This document shows positions 26,098-38,150 of a stretch of DNA of 64,000 nucleotides, piece after piece. The notes beneath the pieces are model-generated. The model did no database searches. It saw only the letters and a program-made list of their open reading frames with translations, and was not told where the DNA came from. Where the stretch lies: the NCBI GenBank assembly GCA_964006375.1, contig OZ023270.1, forward strand, positions 53,651,820 to 53,715,819, written 5' to 3'. Each line of letters begins with the position of its first letter. The stretch's first letter is position 1. This stretch comes from Tillus elongatus (lineage: Eukaryota > Arthropoda > Insecta > Coleoptera > Cleridae). The translations under genes and the position numbers were made by a program.

Positions 26098-27115
26098 ATG
26101 AAAGCCAGCTGAAAATGTGATCCTCAGTTCCTGTAATTAACCCGTTAAAAAAAGGTCACAGATGCGCTGTATATAACATTATACATACGCATACGAAAAA
26201 ATCTTATCGATAACGCATTTTTTTTTACGGAATTTCGCTAAAAATACTAGACTATGAAATCCCGAACTCTATAAAATAAACTGGTGCCAAAGTATCAGAG
26301 AAAGGACTCATTTGAAATATTTTTTGTAAACATTTAAGTAAAATAAAGGATAATGGGGGTTGAAGCAGAAACTGATGGTTTTATAAAACACACTTTTTAC
26401 CACATTTCTTGTACATACCCCGTATTCGTTTCAGAGTCTTTGTTTTAAAATCGCCAATATTGACGTTTTAAATCGACGTTTTGAAAAGAAAACTATAAAA
26501 GTGTGCAAGTAATTTTTCTGGTACTTCGTGACCTTTTCGCGCCAAGAAAACTTAATCTTGGTCTGTAGTATTCAATATATTTTGTTAACCACATAAAATA
26601 TTTTGGTCTTGTGCGTGGCTCTGATGATCAGTGGTACCAAATTATTTTGCTTCTTCTCACATAGGCTTTATTTGTTTCTCTGTAATTTTAAATACAGCTC
26701 ATTTGTGCACACGCAAGTCCTTTGACTGCGAATGCCTACTATTTAATATCCTTATTAATTTTAAGCAATCTATATTTAGTTTTTATTCTATTTAATTATG
26801 TTTATTTTCTATTTATATAATTACAGTGTACTCTAATTTCTGTAATATGTTTACGGGACCAAACAAATATTATTATTATTCATTTATTTCCTTAAATGCT
26901 TATAAATTTTTTCTTTCAACTTAGAGATCGGAAATGTGGTATGTAGAACACGTTTCGTACTAGAAGCTTGCGTACCAAATTTGGTTACTACACGTGTGTT
27001 GTTTTCGGAGATACAACATTTTTCTTGGAAAAACTAGTTAAAGCCAATTACAAAAGGAAGATAGTTTCCAAATTTCATCAAAATCATCCCATTATTTTTT
27101 GAGTTACCCGAAAAA
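26098..27115. mobile_element. family-A fragments
   Basis: Body blocks recur in order without ends: AAAGTATCAGAGAAAGGACTC (26290), TGACGTTTTAAATCGACG (26460), TTAGAGATCGGAAATGTGGT (26920), GCGTACCAAATTTGGTTACT (26971), TCATCAAAATCATCCCATTA (27076) and TTTTTTGAGTTACC. No TA core remains: the LTR-like block begins just after. Confidence 0.55.
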
Positions 27116-27190
27116 CGAACTGCACAGAAGTGACTCGTCCTATCCATGGAGAATTTTACATTCATATTTTTAAAGATATATGTATATATT

Positions 27191-29131
27191 ATAACGGTCA
27201 CTTTGGGTGGATGGGGGGTTAGTACCAATCTTCCCTAATGTGGGGAATTTCCGGGATAACTTCCGGGACACGGCTTTTCTACGGGAGTAGGCGCGCTCTC
27301 TCGGGATTCTCGCCCTCTTCCCAAGGCACTGTCGACCGACTACACAAGCCCAGGGTAGACTCCAGTGGAGACAGGATTCTTTTAAGTTAAGACGAAGTCC
27401 CACGGGTTATGGTCTTTATTAGAGATCTATTGTTAAAGTTTGTTTAAGTGGATATTCTGGAGTGATTAAATGAAATGCCGAGTAAATTAAAATAAAAGTT
27501 GTTCACAAACTATCTAAAAAAGTAAACAACGGAGTCCTGCTATCAGGAAATTAGGCAATTATGTGGAATCAGGGGCAGAGGTGGTTACTCGACTTTATTA
27601 TCAAAGCTACGCGCGGGTTACACGGAGGATGGTTGAAGCGGTAATATTTTAAACAGCCAGGACTTGGCTGAACGGTGCAGGGCGGCGGTAATCCAAGCGG
27701 ACATGCAGCATATGGGGTGTATCGGACACTACATCAAGCTAAGCTAGCTGCGTACTAAAGTCTATTGTACTATAAAATACGTTTCATTCATAAGCCCGGG
27801 GAACCTTGCTCGGTGTGGAAGGCACCCACCCATTTTCCCGGACTTACACCCCTCCCAAACAGGGCCACGGACAGCCCAGGAGGCCGGGGCTGCCCAACTG
27901 CTTCGTTTCGGAATAGCGCAGTCGCTACAATCTACTACAGCCGATGAATATCCCCGTTACAACCCCTTCCCAGGAACACAGCGGCGACCACACGGAGGGT
28001 TGTTTTTGGCTAGAATTGGTAGCGCATTCGCTACAACAATCCCGACTCACAACACCTCCGCCCAGCCACTTGCCTCCGTGAGCCCGGAAGAATTGAAACT
28101 TCGGAATGCAGTCCTCACCCCCCCCCCCCCCCTCCTCAGCCAACAAACGAAAACAGGGGAGGAACGGTCCCGCCCTCGAGAGGACGGGGAGCACCCAGAC
28201 ACCGCCGGTGCGATTAACCCGAGCCAGACTAGCAGGCAGAGAGCCACCGGGCTGCTTCAATCCAGGATAACACAATCGCTACAACATGGATTTACTACAG
28301 CTCAGGAATATCCCCACGCCGACCCCTTGTTCGCAATGCAGAGACGACTTCACGGAGGGTTGTTTTTGACTGGAATTGATAGCGCATTCGCTACAACAAT
28401 CCCGACTCACAACACGCTCGCTCGGCCACTTACCCCTGTGATCCCGAGAGAATCGAAGATTCAGGACCGTGACCCTCAATCGTCCAGGAAAAGCCCGCGA
28501 GGCTAAACAACTGCTCTTAGGCGGAATAAATCAATCCCCTTGACGGTCCCCGCGACGCGACGCAGCGTTCAACAATCCTATTACGGGCGCGCTATACGAT
28601 GTCAGACTTCTACCTACCTAGATTGTTCTCCGGCGACGTTGTCCACCAAACAAACACCGCGGCGGTGGCCCCCTGAACAGGCAACCTTATTGCCGTATTC
28701 AGCTGCTCGCTGGTAAAATTCTCTGTCCTTGCTTCGTGCTCCGGCGCCTCCTCTTAGTGCTATCCTTCCACAGCGACGTGTATCTAACCTCCACGTACTC
28801 TCGATCACAGCGACTGCAAAACTAAACTACTCTGCCGGCGTTCTGTCCGGCTTCACCCTGAATTGCGTTTCCTTCGACGCTCCGGCCTTCAGTGGCTGCT
28901 GGGACATTCGTCCAGTGAAAACAACCACGGCTTTCTCGCTGAGTATGTCAACTCTCCTGCCTGTTCGACTGTAGCTGCCCCACTACCAATTATTCTGTTC
29001 AGCGTGCCGGATTCAAGTATATCATACCACTGAAAGTGTTGGCAAATATTTAAGCCGTTGCAAATGTAGTAATTGCAGTTTATGACTGTTAATTAGGCTG
29101 GATAATCTTTGCAGGATTATCGACTTCGTGA

Positions 29132-29133
<2 letters not shown>
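27191..29133 (-). mobile_element. solo LTR-like block, inverted relative of 5490-7484
   Basis: On the minus strand it begins TGTCACGAAGTCGATAATCC and ends near CCACCCAAAGTGACCGTTAT, the same ends as the 5490-7484 block. Shared interior pieces include the CCCAGGGTAGACTCCAGTGG / GACCCTGTCTCCACTAG region and the phrase GGAGTGATTAAATGAAATG near the polyadenylation side. The middle differs and has its own tandem units. One end abuts a TA array (29135-29216). No Pol coding sequence adjoins. Confidence 0.55.
27925..28480. repeat. two imperfect ~350-bp tandem units inside the LTR-like block
   Basis: Units starting CGCTACAATCTACTACAGCC (27924) and CGCTACAACATGGATTTACTAC-like (28276) share GGAATATCCCC, ACGGAGGGTTGTTTTTG, TGGTAGCGCATTCGCTACAA, CAATCCCGACTCACAACAC and a following CCCGARAGAAT. 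A run of 13 C lies between them at 28119-28131. Open frames here are low-complexity and are not called. Confidence 0.7.

Positions 29134-29134
<1 letters not shown>

Positions 29135-29216
<82 letters not shown>
29135..29216. repeat. (TA)n array next to the LTR-like block
   Basis: 82 bp of TA directly adjoining the LTR terminus TGTCAC (minus). Confidence 0.95.
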
Positions 29217-29219
<3 letters not shown>

Positions 29220-29720
29220 TCCAAAGTCTCAGTTTGGCCGGAGAGTTTCTGGAGACTTGTATAGAGGAAATAGAGAAGATGAACGCAGGCCATCAAGGAC
29301 TATCCAAACCGAGAGAAGAATTTGAGAAAACCATTAAATAGCCTATACAAGAAAACCTCGTGGTGTATACACAATAACAGCGGAACTTTTGAAAAAATCT
29401 AAGGTAAAACTGAAAGAAATATTCTCAAAATGTTGAAAAAGCTGCACATTGAGTTTATGAAGAATAAAGGTAGTACTGTCCCAAATACGATGAACGCGCG
29501 AAAATGCAACCAGCACAGCAACATGGAGCCAATCGTAATTTTTTTAAAATGTAATAGGACATAAAATTGAAAACACCTAGATGAATATCAGTTTGGATTT
29601 ACAATAGGCCGAGGAAGTAGAGAATGGGGTGCCTGTATTAAAGACGATCGGAGAAAGAAGCTTGAAAAGGACTGTCATACCTCTATACATTTTGCACAAC
29701 TGAAAATGCATTTGATAAAA
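29217..29720 (+). pseudogene. reverse transcriptase relic of a non-LTR element
   Basis: Heavily broken. A short readable stretch LDEYQFGFTIGRGSREWGA resembles the QFGFRKGxGTREA block 2 of many RTE/CR1-type reverse transcriptases, and TENAFDKIK-like text follows in another frame (ACTGAAAATGCATTTGATAA). Frames change several times. No catalytic YxDD was seen. Confidence 0.4.
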
Positions 29721-29724
29721 TAAA

Positions 29725-29895
29725 AACTCTAAACGCATTAAGTACGTTAGGGTAGCAAATTTTTAATAAAATTTTTGATGTGTGTAGAGGTGAAATCATG
29801 TAGGTACCTAATCTGATATTTCTAAGGAAATGGAGTATTTAAATTTGAATTTTTTCAATGAGAATCGCTACCATAACGCGCAGCTGAGGCAGAAC
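29725..29895 (+). repeat. short family-A terminal module
   Basis: Diverged left end (CTCTAAACGCATTAAGTACG) and inverted left end (CGCTACCATAACGCGCAGCTG) face each other 170 bp apart, a shortened version of the 315-bp terminal module. Confidence 0.5.
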
Positions 29896-30850
29896 TACTG
29901 TATTTATAATTTGATTTATAGTTATAGTAAATTATACATTTAGGCATGAGACAACAGTCAGTTTTCTTGCAATTTACTGGGTGCAAACAATTTCAGAAGA
30001 AAAAAAAAACGCCAAATTTTTATAGAAATTCGCTAACATATCATCTCACTTTTTATAACGCTAACATTAATTTATATTCTTTTCTTTACTAGCCAATAAG
30101 TTCAATCTGGTGATTTTAGGGCTTTGGCTTTTCATGCGAAAAAAAAATTAGATTCAATTTTAAAACCCACACTTTTTCATAGCCACCGTAACCGAATTGT
30201 GTGAATCTTTTTTATTTATTTATTGCCAATCACCGACGTGTAGCTGCGTTTTTACCTCACTAACCTAGGAATGTGGCTAGTAGCCCGCCTTGCGTAAGCA
30301 GGAAAATGATTTTTTACGTACCCACCATCTCATGCCCCCTCCGGAAGCAGACATAATGCGTCGGGCTCAGTATTTTTTAATATCTAACCTATGCCTTGAA
30401 GTCATTCATAATTGATAGCAAGTTAACGTTCTACCCGCTGACACCAAATTCGAGATGTGGTTTTTATTTCGAAAACTCCCTGTATGTTGTGTGCAGAAAG
30501 TGTTACAAGCAATAATATTTGTCACAATATTCAAAAATATATGAACATAGTTAAAGGAGTCCAACCAATTTGTATAATATATATTTTCAAACAAAAATTA
30601 AAACTGTTAGGGTCATGACCCCTATTTAACATCATATTTATATAAGATAGATTAACGGAATTTTTTGTTTTCTATTTTAGCTAATAAACTTTCGCATAAT
30701 AATAAAACAGATAATGGGATGACACTGATCCATTTCAATAAAGTATCGACAAAAATCAAGATACCTTATTTTACGCAAACTTAATTCAAGTTAATATTAA
30801 TTATTGGTAATAAAAGGTGCTCAAGTTTTCCATTTTACTGTGTTTAACTA
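29896..30850. other. unassigned sequence
   Basis: No coding family or repeat recognised. Confidence 0.35.
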
Positions 30851-30859
30851 ATAACGTAA

Positions 30860-31130
30860 CCCTAAGTACCAAAGTTGGTTATCATGTCTCTGTTATTTTC
30901 GGAGATAAACATTTTTTTTGAAAGGAAACCCAAGATGTTCCCAGAAAATCTGGTACGATTTTCCTGGCCAACGAACTTAGCTGCCAAATTTCATCAAAAT
31001 CGGCCCGTTAATTTTTTTAGTTCACGGTGTGATACAAACAAACGCGCGCGCGCGTACGTACGCGCACGCACACACACGCGCAGACACGCACCGTTATGAA
31101 ATGGTGAATTGTCGCCACTTAAAGTGAAAC
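30860..31130 (+). mobile_element. family-A fragment ending in an alternating purine-pyrimidine tract
   Basis: Body blocks (CTAAGTACCAAAGTTGGTTA, TTTTCGGAGATAAACA, TTTTCCTGGCCAACGAACTTA, CATCAAAATCGGCCCGTTAA, TTCACGGTGTGATACAAACA) lead to GCGCGCGCGCGTACGTACGC and (AC)n at 31039-31090 instead of the usual TA core. The TA array follows at 31135. Confidence 0.6.
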
Positions 31131-31131
31131 A

Positions 31132-31134
<3 letters not shown>

Positions 31135-31226
<92 letters not shown>
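31135..31226. repeat. (TA)n array, left flank of a mariner-type transposon
   Basis: 92 bp of TA ending exactly at the CAGG terminus of the transposon. Confidence 0.95.
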
Positions 31227-31229
<3 letters not shown>

Positions 31230-33145
31230 GTGGCGCATCGAAAACGAAACAGACCGATTTGCGCCCAGAGAATTTTTTTTTAAGAAACGCTGAAGCACGT
31301 CAATTTTAATAATGAGGGGGACATGTTCTGACATAAAACTCAACTTTGTCACATAAGCCCCTTAACGGTGGTGATAACAACCATTATATTTTAAATAGGG
31401 AACATGGGTCGAGTGTTACATCATTTGAAAGCTCTTTCTTTTCTGAATTCAGCACACTAATTTTTTTTGGAGGTTTTATCAACTCGTTTAAAAATTATTT
31501 ACAGTTGGAGTTGCAAGAACGTATTTCATTCATTGTGATAAGAAATGCACCAGTTAGTCAATTTTTTGTTAAAAAAAAAACTAAAAAAGAAAACCAAACG
31601 TTCAAAAATGTTTATTCAGTTAAGTAAGTGTTCAAATTGTTGACCACCAGCTTCCATACAAGAGTACACATTTTGCTCAAAACGAGCTCTGACATTCTAG
31701 AGCATCTGTGGAGTTATTAGACGGCATTCTTTAACAGTGCGTCGTCGTAATTCTTCCAGAGACTCCGGTTCTGTTGCGTAAATTCTACTCTTTAAATGGC
31801 CCCATAGAAAGAAGTCTAAAGGAGTTAACTACGGTGATCTAGGGGGCACTCAATAGCACCTCTACGCCCAATCCATTGCTCTGGAAACTCTTTGTTCAAA
31901 AACTCCCTAACACGTTGTGAAAAATGCGGAGAAGCTCCATCCTGTTGAAACACTAATTGATTTTCTTGATAGCGATAATCATTTTCAACAATTTCAATTA
32001 GTGGAGGGTAAACGATATCTTCTAGTAACTCCAAATACGTTTCGCCACTCAAATTGCCATCAAGAAAAATTGGTCCGATTAGACGGTCTCCAAAAATGCC
32101 AGTCCAGACATTCAATTTCTGTGGAGTTTGAGTGTGAAAATTCCTTGGATTATTATCTGCCCAATAACGACAATTATGACGATTGACTGTAGAGTTTAAT
32201 AAAAACGTACACTCGTCTGAAAAACAGATATTGAACAGAAAGTTCCCGTTATCAGCTATTCATGCAGTCATAACTTCACAAAATTCCAGCCACCGATCAA
32301 AAGCATCTTCATTCAGTTGTTGTACAAGATGAATTTTATAGGGGTGAAATTTATGATGCTTCAATATTCGCTGAATAGTTCTTCTTTTGATGTTTGAAAC
32401 AGTGGCCAATTTTCTCGTGCTCAAAGTTAGGTCTGCAGCAATTTGTCCTAAAACTTCAATCTCAGTAGTCTCATTTCTAACCGGAAATTCACGTTCAGGA
32501 TCCCGTTTTTTGTTGGCTACTGAACCACTTTGTCGAAACTTTGCAACTAACTCCAAAATGTATTTCTGTTAACATGTCTGTTCGGATGTCGTTCATTAAA
32601 TAAATTTGCGGTACGGTTGGCACAGTTATCGTTTTTGAAAATAAGGGTAATTATTTACACTCTTTCTTCTACAGAATACACCATTGTGAAATTAATTTTC
32701 AGTAGTACCATCAAGTATCAAATCGACCGATAAACTGAAATAGTAAACCGCATTTCTCTCATTCCGATAAGAAATGTTCTAATAGTCATTTTTTGTTTAC
32801 AAACCAACAAAACATTGACTATCAGCAGATTTCTTATAGGAATGAGTGAAATGCGTTTTTGCATCTTCAATTGTGAATAATTTTTAAACGAGTTAATAAA
32901 ACTTCCATTAAAATTAGTGTGCTGAATTCAAAAAAGAAAGAGCTTTCAAATGATGTAACACTCGACCATGTGCCCTATTTAAAATATAAGGGTTGTTATC
33001 TCCTCCCTTAAGAGGTGGATGTGACAAAGTTGAGTTTTATGTCAAAACATGTCCCCCTCAATATTAAAATTTAAGTGTTTCAGCGTTTCTCAAAAAAAGT
33101 TTCTCTGGACGCAAATCGGTCTTTTTCATTTTCAATGCGGCACCC
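31227..33145 (-). mobile_element. mariner-superfamily DNA transposon, copy M1a
   Basis: Long terminal inverted repeats of about 230 bp: left starts CAGGTGGCGCATCGAAAACG at 31227, right ends TTTTCAATGCGGCACCC at 33145, each flanked by TA. Subterminal shared blocks include CGATTTGCG, AAATAGGGAACATGGGTCGAG-like and GTGTGCTGAATTC. A second internal inverted pair (GCATTTCTCTCATTCCGATA at 32751, TATAGGAATGAGTGAAATGC at 32834) lies inside the right end. The minus strand carries a broken transposase. Confidence 0.85.
31650..32610 (-). pseudogene. transposase relic of M1a
   Basis: Would cut the element out and insert it at TA. The N-terminal segment (32556-32260, 98 codons) is a helix-turn-helix region containing ELVAKFRQSGSVANKK and RKLATVSNIKRRTIQRIL. 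The C-terminal segment (32115-31825, 96 codons) contains NVWTGIFGDRLIGPIFLDG and FQQDGASPHFSQRVREFL, the second catalytic Asp. The third-Asp motif is destroyed here: the sequence reads PPRSP-stop-LTPLDFFLWG after a one-base deletion, whereas copy M1b keeps PPRSPDLTPLDFFLW. The gap 32116-32259 holds the first catalytic region in a disrupted state. Inactive. Confidence 0.75.
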
Positions 33146-33151
33146 TATATA

Positions 33152-33226
33152 TAATTATGATGTGGGTACTTTCACATTGTGGGATAAAGGGAAACGAAGA
33201 AGCTGGTAATCTAGCAAAGCATTCAG

Positions 33227-33288
<62 letters not shown>

Positions 33289-33338
33289 TTTACTTAATTT
33301 GGGAAACGAAGAAGCTGGTAATCTAGCAAAGCATTCAG

Positions 33339-33406
<68 letters not shown>

Positions 33407-33418
33407 TTTACTTAATTT
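33152..33418 (+). repeat. two tandem copies of an RNase H segment, each capped by (TA)n
   Basis: GGGAAACGAAGAAGCTGGTA...CAAAGCATTCAGCAAT followed by TA (33229-33285) and ACAGTTTACTTAATTT is repeated directly at 33301-33418 (TA 33341-33403). The first copy begins earlier, at about 33152, and reads MMWVLSHCGIKGNEEAGN in frame. Both duplicate the end of the RNase H relic at 33421-33500. Confidence 0.85.
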
Positions 33419-33419
33419 G

Positions 33420-34000
33420 TTGCTGAATGCTTTGCTAGATTACCAGCTTCTTCGTTTCCCTTTATCCCACAATGTGAAAGTACCCACATCATAATTATGC
33501 CTGTTTGTGCAGAGTTTATGGCTAATTGTATTGTTTTGCCGATCCAATTTTTTGTGTATAATTGTTGGATAACTTGTATTGAGGACAGATAATCTGTACA
33601 TATAATGACAATTTCTGATATTTTTGTTGTTTCGCGGACTGCTTGATAAATTGCATAAAGCTCACCTGTGAGGATATTGCAGAAGTGTGGAAGTCTATGT
33701 TTTATTTTTGTTTGGTGCTACGACAGCGCTACCTACTCCATTTAGGCATTTTGAAGCATCTGTGACGATGACGGCTTTATGATCATACGCCTTCAAAATT
33801 TCAGCGAAGCTATTCCTCATAGTTAAAGGAGGTGTCGATGATTTGTTTAATATTGCCAGAGTTGTATTGAAATGTGGTCGTTTCATTTGCCAAGGTGGTG
33901 TTTTCGTTTCCAAGCTAGTCGACGGAGAATGTGGTATGTGTAACGGTAGTTTTAGTATAGAGATATGATAAATAGTAAAGTTTATTTTGTAAACATCCAT
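33420..34000 (-). pseudogene. RNase H domain relic of an I/R1-type non-LTR retrotransposon
   Basis: Minus strand: VIVTDASKCLNGVGSAVV (catalytic Asp in TDAS), after a frameshift near 33680 GELYAIYQAVRETTK (catalytic Glu in GELYAI), IVIICTDYLSSIQVIQ (TD), then [20 protein letters not shown] (the WVxSHxGIxGNExAD block, with AGN where A-D-x is usual). All four RNase H blocks are in order. These domains degrade RNA in RNA:DNA hybrids after reverse transcription. No RT domain adjoins upstream; the domain stands alone. Confidence 0.8.
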
Positions 34001-34075
34001 TGATGGCGGTTATTGTCTTCATTGGCCTAAACCTTTACTATAAGAACAATTTTTAGTGGTCAGTTTGCTTCGTTT

Positions 34076-34170
34076 ATTCATCCTCTGACGAGACTAGCTA
34101 TTCTAGCGAGACGATCCTTAAGTCTTCAAAATGTATCGTGGTGAGTTGGGTCCTACAAAGTGTACTGATT
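34076..34170 (+). ncRNA. hammerhead-like motif HHR-3
   Basis: CTGACGA (34085-34091, a perfect CUGANGA box), stem II GACTAG-CTATT-CTAGC, then GAGAC (34108) in place of GAAAC, GATC, and the shared right arm in decayed form (GTATCGTGGTGAGTTGGGTC, AAGTGTACTGATTTGA). The GAGA change would be expected to abolish cleavage. Confidence 0.5.
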
Positions 34171-35290
34171 TGACGTGTTGGACTTTTATAGTAATATGAG
34201 GATGTCATTATTTACAATTTCTAGACATTGTTCTTTGGCAGTCCTAGAACATCTTAGAAGGTTCTGGAACGTAACTGTGGGAAATGCTATAGATGGCGCT
34301 ATAGCTTTTATCCCGCTTGGTTCCAGCAAATAAGACCTTGTATTATGTATACCCACAATATGATGGTCGAGCTGTAGTTTGACACTGTCAAATATAACTA
34401 GAGTTAAGGCGAATATAGAACAAACTGACAGAAATGTCATGTTGTATGTATGACGAATCTAGTGCCTTTATGTATAGTGAACACATGTTGCTACTCGCAA
34501 AAATGTCTACACTAAATAAGACAAACAGAACACAAAAACATAAAGTTGCAAGTTTGCAAAATATAATGACAGCATAAAAGGTTTTACTTTAGCCACTAAA
34601 TGATTAATGAAAAACTTGCTATGGTCAACTGAGTGTGACCAAGTTATAACTTTTAAACAGATGAAAAGCGTCCAAAGAACTAACAAAAAAGGTAAATCTG
34701 AAACAGGTAAAAGTTTATAAAAAAACAAAGTAGTCCCCATTTTAATTTAATTACTCCAATCAAGTTGTCTCTTGCTAAAAAAAAACAAGGAAAAGTTTAT
34801 GGGAGATGTTAATTTTCCTCATTTCTAGAAACATTACATCTTTATCGTAATTTATTATTGCTCAATCTATATAAGAATATGTACTAATTAAAACAGTTTG
34901 TTGTTCTGCTGAATCAATAGTTATTGCCAATTTTACAAAACATTAAACATAAAACAACATTTGACCTCCTTTAAGCAGTTGTTTACTGCATACAATCAAT
35001 TCACATGGTTCATATTTTCGGCCACTTCATGCTAAACCTTGTATTAAAATGTTCAATACCACTTTAAGGCTAACATTTATATTACTATAATAAGTGTAAA
35101 AAAAGACTTCGTAAAACGAAAGAAAACAGCTCTATCGATGAAGCCTGCCGTAGTCTAGTTCGTACGGGGATTGCCTGTACGAAGTCAGACAATGACGTAC
35201 GTGGATTAAAATTTCACCACCGGCAATAAAATATTTTCGACAGTGCGATTTCAGCTATTACCACCATTCATCACATCATCATACATACCA
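34171..35290. other. unassigned sequence
   Basis: AT-rich; no gene recognised. Minus-strand frames at 34186-34740 are hydrophobic but have no family resemblance. Confidence 0.35.
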
Positions 35291-35314
35291 CCAATCGCCA
35301 AACTTACTTGTCAA

Positions 35315-35510
35315 CGTGAGCGCCTCCGTGGCTGTGCGGGAAAGTCGATTCAGACTTACCAATACGGACTCGGGGTCGACTATTCGATCCTCACCGGCGG
35401 CGGATGATTTTTCAAAATCACTGTCGTCGTTGAGATCGAGCTCAAGGTGGAGGGTAGGTTAGTTTAGATGAGCAAAAAGGGTCACCAATGGCCTAATTGC
35501 CAGTAAGCAT
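35315..35510 (+). mobile_element. possible tRNA-derived SINE
   Basis: GCGCCTCCGTGGCTGTGCGGG carries an A-box-like TGGCTGTGCGGG (35329-35340, one mismatch to TRGCNNAGYNGG), and TATTCGATCC (35381-35390) is close to a B box; the spacing of about 40 bp is tolerable for a tRNA-derived head. GC-rich compared with its flanks. Only one copy in the window. Confidence 0.4.
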
Positions 35511-35819
35511 CTTACCTTTTTACTTGTCAACGTTACCTCCTTAAAAAAGCTACCGATCTTTTAAGTTTAGAAAGTCAACTTCTTTATTTGTCAATAGGGC
35601 GTTTTCACAATGACCTCAGATTATGTCATATTTATCTCAAACATGCTAGTAAAAAACTCAGTTTTCAACATCCAATTTTAATACTTAATAATCTAGCTAA
35701 TTTTCGTAAAAACACTGTTAATGATGAAATCGCGACTTTAAAACTTACAAAATTTTTTTTTACAAAATATAATTTACAATAAGTTTTCATCATATCTTAC
35801 TCCGGGTAATATTTTCAAT
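35511..35819. other. unassigned sequence
   Basis: No recognised feature; short open frame at 35588-35782 lacks any motif. Confidence 0.35.
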
Positions 35820-35975
35820 ACATATGAATCACTACGATAACCTAAAAAGTAATTGGTCAATTTTGATGAAACTTGGCACTAGTGCCTCTTGCAATAGCTT
35901 GGATAAGTTATAGATAATTCCACGTTTCTAGCTTTAAGAAAAACAGTACGCTACAGTAACGCACCTGCTGCAGCC
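35820..35975 (-). mobile_element. short family-B fragment
   Basis: CGATAACCTAAAAAGTAATTG, TTTTGATGAAACTTGGCA, TTGGATAAGTT and an inverted left end (ACGCTACAGTAACGCACCTG then CTGCAGCC) are in family order but the copy is only about 155 bp and lacks a TA core. Confidence 0.5.
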
Positions 35976-36394
35976 AAACGTTTTCCAAATTATTTTTACA
36001 ATGGTTATTACAAAAGAAGTTTGCATACTACGAATATCAGCAGACTAAGGGGATTTCAAGCTGGTCACTCATGCAGAAACTGGTTGTGTCCGACGTTGTT
36101 GAAGTCCAATTAAGTAACATTACACTGTACCCGAATCACTCCTCCAGAGAGGCTCAGTACTTAGTGTTGTTTATACAGGGTTTTTCATAGATGGTCCAAA
36201 CTAGAACTGGGGTCCAGCTTCGAGTACAGTCTCCCAATTGTGACTGTCGTCAGCACTGGGCATACCTCCATGCCTAACAAACTTCCATCCATCATCTGGT
36301 TACCCGACTGGTTCATTAGCCAAGACAATCTACCCGGATACATCACTCAGCCGAACCCGGTCCTAAAGGGACACCTGGAAATGGAGGTCACAAG

Positions 36395-36871
36395 CCCGAT
36401 TATGAAAAGCCTGCCCCAGGATTACCGAAACTCGCTAGCTATCACCCTCAATGGAACTGCTGGTTCTGTGGGAAAACTGGACACCCCCGACACACCTGTA
36501 CCAATACCAAGTGGAAATTCTGTTCACGCCGTGGCTCCCTAGGCATTCTATCGAGGTACTGCCCATGTCCGGGTACAACACCCAGTAGAAGTATTAAATA
36601 CCAAGAGACCACCAGGACCACCAAACGATCCCTAAGACATCACCAAAGAACTAAATCTACATCCACGCAGACCGAACCACCCCGAGACCAGATAAACCTC
36701 CTACTACCCCTAGCAGATAAGATCGTGAGACTTCTGGCCGAAATTGGGTATAGCACCACGACCCTGCATCAAGATATGAAAAAGCTGCTTCCAACCAGAC
36801 GTCCCATTTGTAGAAGCTGTGGAGAATGGGACCACCACACCCTGGACTGCCCAACTCCAACACTACCTTAA
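36395..36871 (+). pseudogene. Gag-like zinc-knuckle protein relic
   Basis: In the frame ending TAA at 36871 the sequence reads ASYHPQWNCWFCGKTGHPRH then TC, a perfect CX2CX4HX4C zinc knuckle, followed by KFCSRRG, and near the C-terminus RRPICRSCGEWDHHTLDCP, a second perfect CCHC. Between them is a basic/Ser-Thr segment and a short amphipathic stretch (LLPLADKIVRLLAEIGY). Zinc knuckles of this kind bind RNA in Gag or ORF1 proteins of retroelements. The frame is open for at least 150 codons. No protease or RT was found nearby, so the parent element class is unknown. Confidence 0.6.
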
Positions 36872-36880
36872 CTGCTGCGA

Positions 36881-37361
36881 AGTCGTAACACCATCCAGTA
36901 ATCAGAGGAAAGCATTCTAAGAGTCGATTTCGGGCAAATAAAGCAAATGCAAAAAATAACCATTGGAAGAAAAATAACCTGCGCAGGTGCTGAAGTGATC
37001 ATTTCAGAAGAGGCTTGTGATAATATGGAAGAATTCGAAAAATATCTATATTTTTTATATAAGCTACATATGGTAAAACTTCTAGTAATTCGTTAATATA
37101 TAGCAGGAAGAGAATTCGGTTTCAAAATTGACATCTGTGGTACTCCTTATTTTGTTGTCATTCAAGCTGATGCCTTCCTTGCTCCGGTCTGACAAAATCG
37201 TCTTTACTACACGCTGTTGTCTATCAAATATGATCTTATCACGCTAATAGACGTCCCTCTAAAACATGTTTCTTCTAATATACTAAGGAGTGTTTCAAAG
37301 TGTACCATCATTATTTCTTGCCGATACATGTATTTTTTAATTTTAATCCTCGATGAATTCC
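36881..37361. other. unassigned; may continue the Gag-bearing element
   Basis: KQMQKITIGRKITCAGAEVI-like text is visible in a broken frame (36945-37010), reminiscent of a retroelement protease region, but no D-S/T-G motif could be confirmed. Confidence 0.25.

Positions 37362-38150
<789 letters not shown>

Noticed and set aside
28119..28131. C-run as a functional quadruplex or promoter element
   Set aside because: A homopolymer of 13 within a tandem repeat, with no surrounding regulatory signal; possible sequencing or slippage artefact.
34186..34740. Hydrophobic minus-strand frames as membrane proteins
   Set aside because: Hydrophobic residues are expected from T-rich codons in AT-rich DNA; no start context, homology or splice sites.
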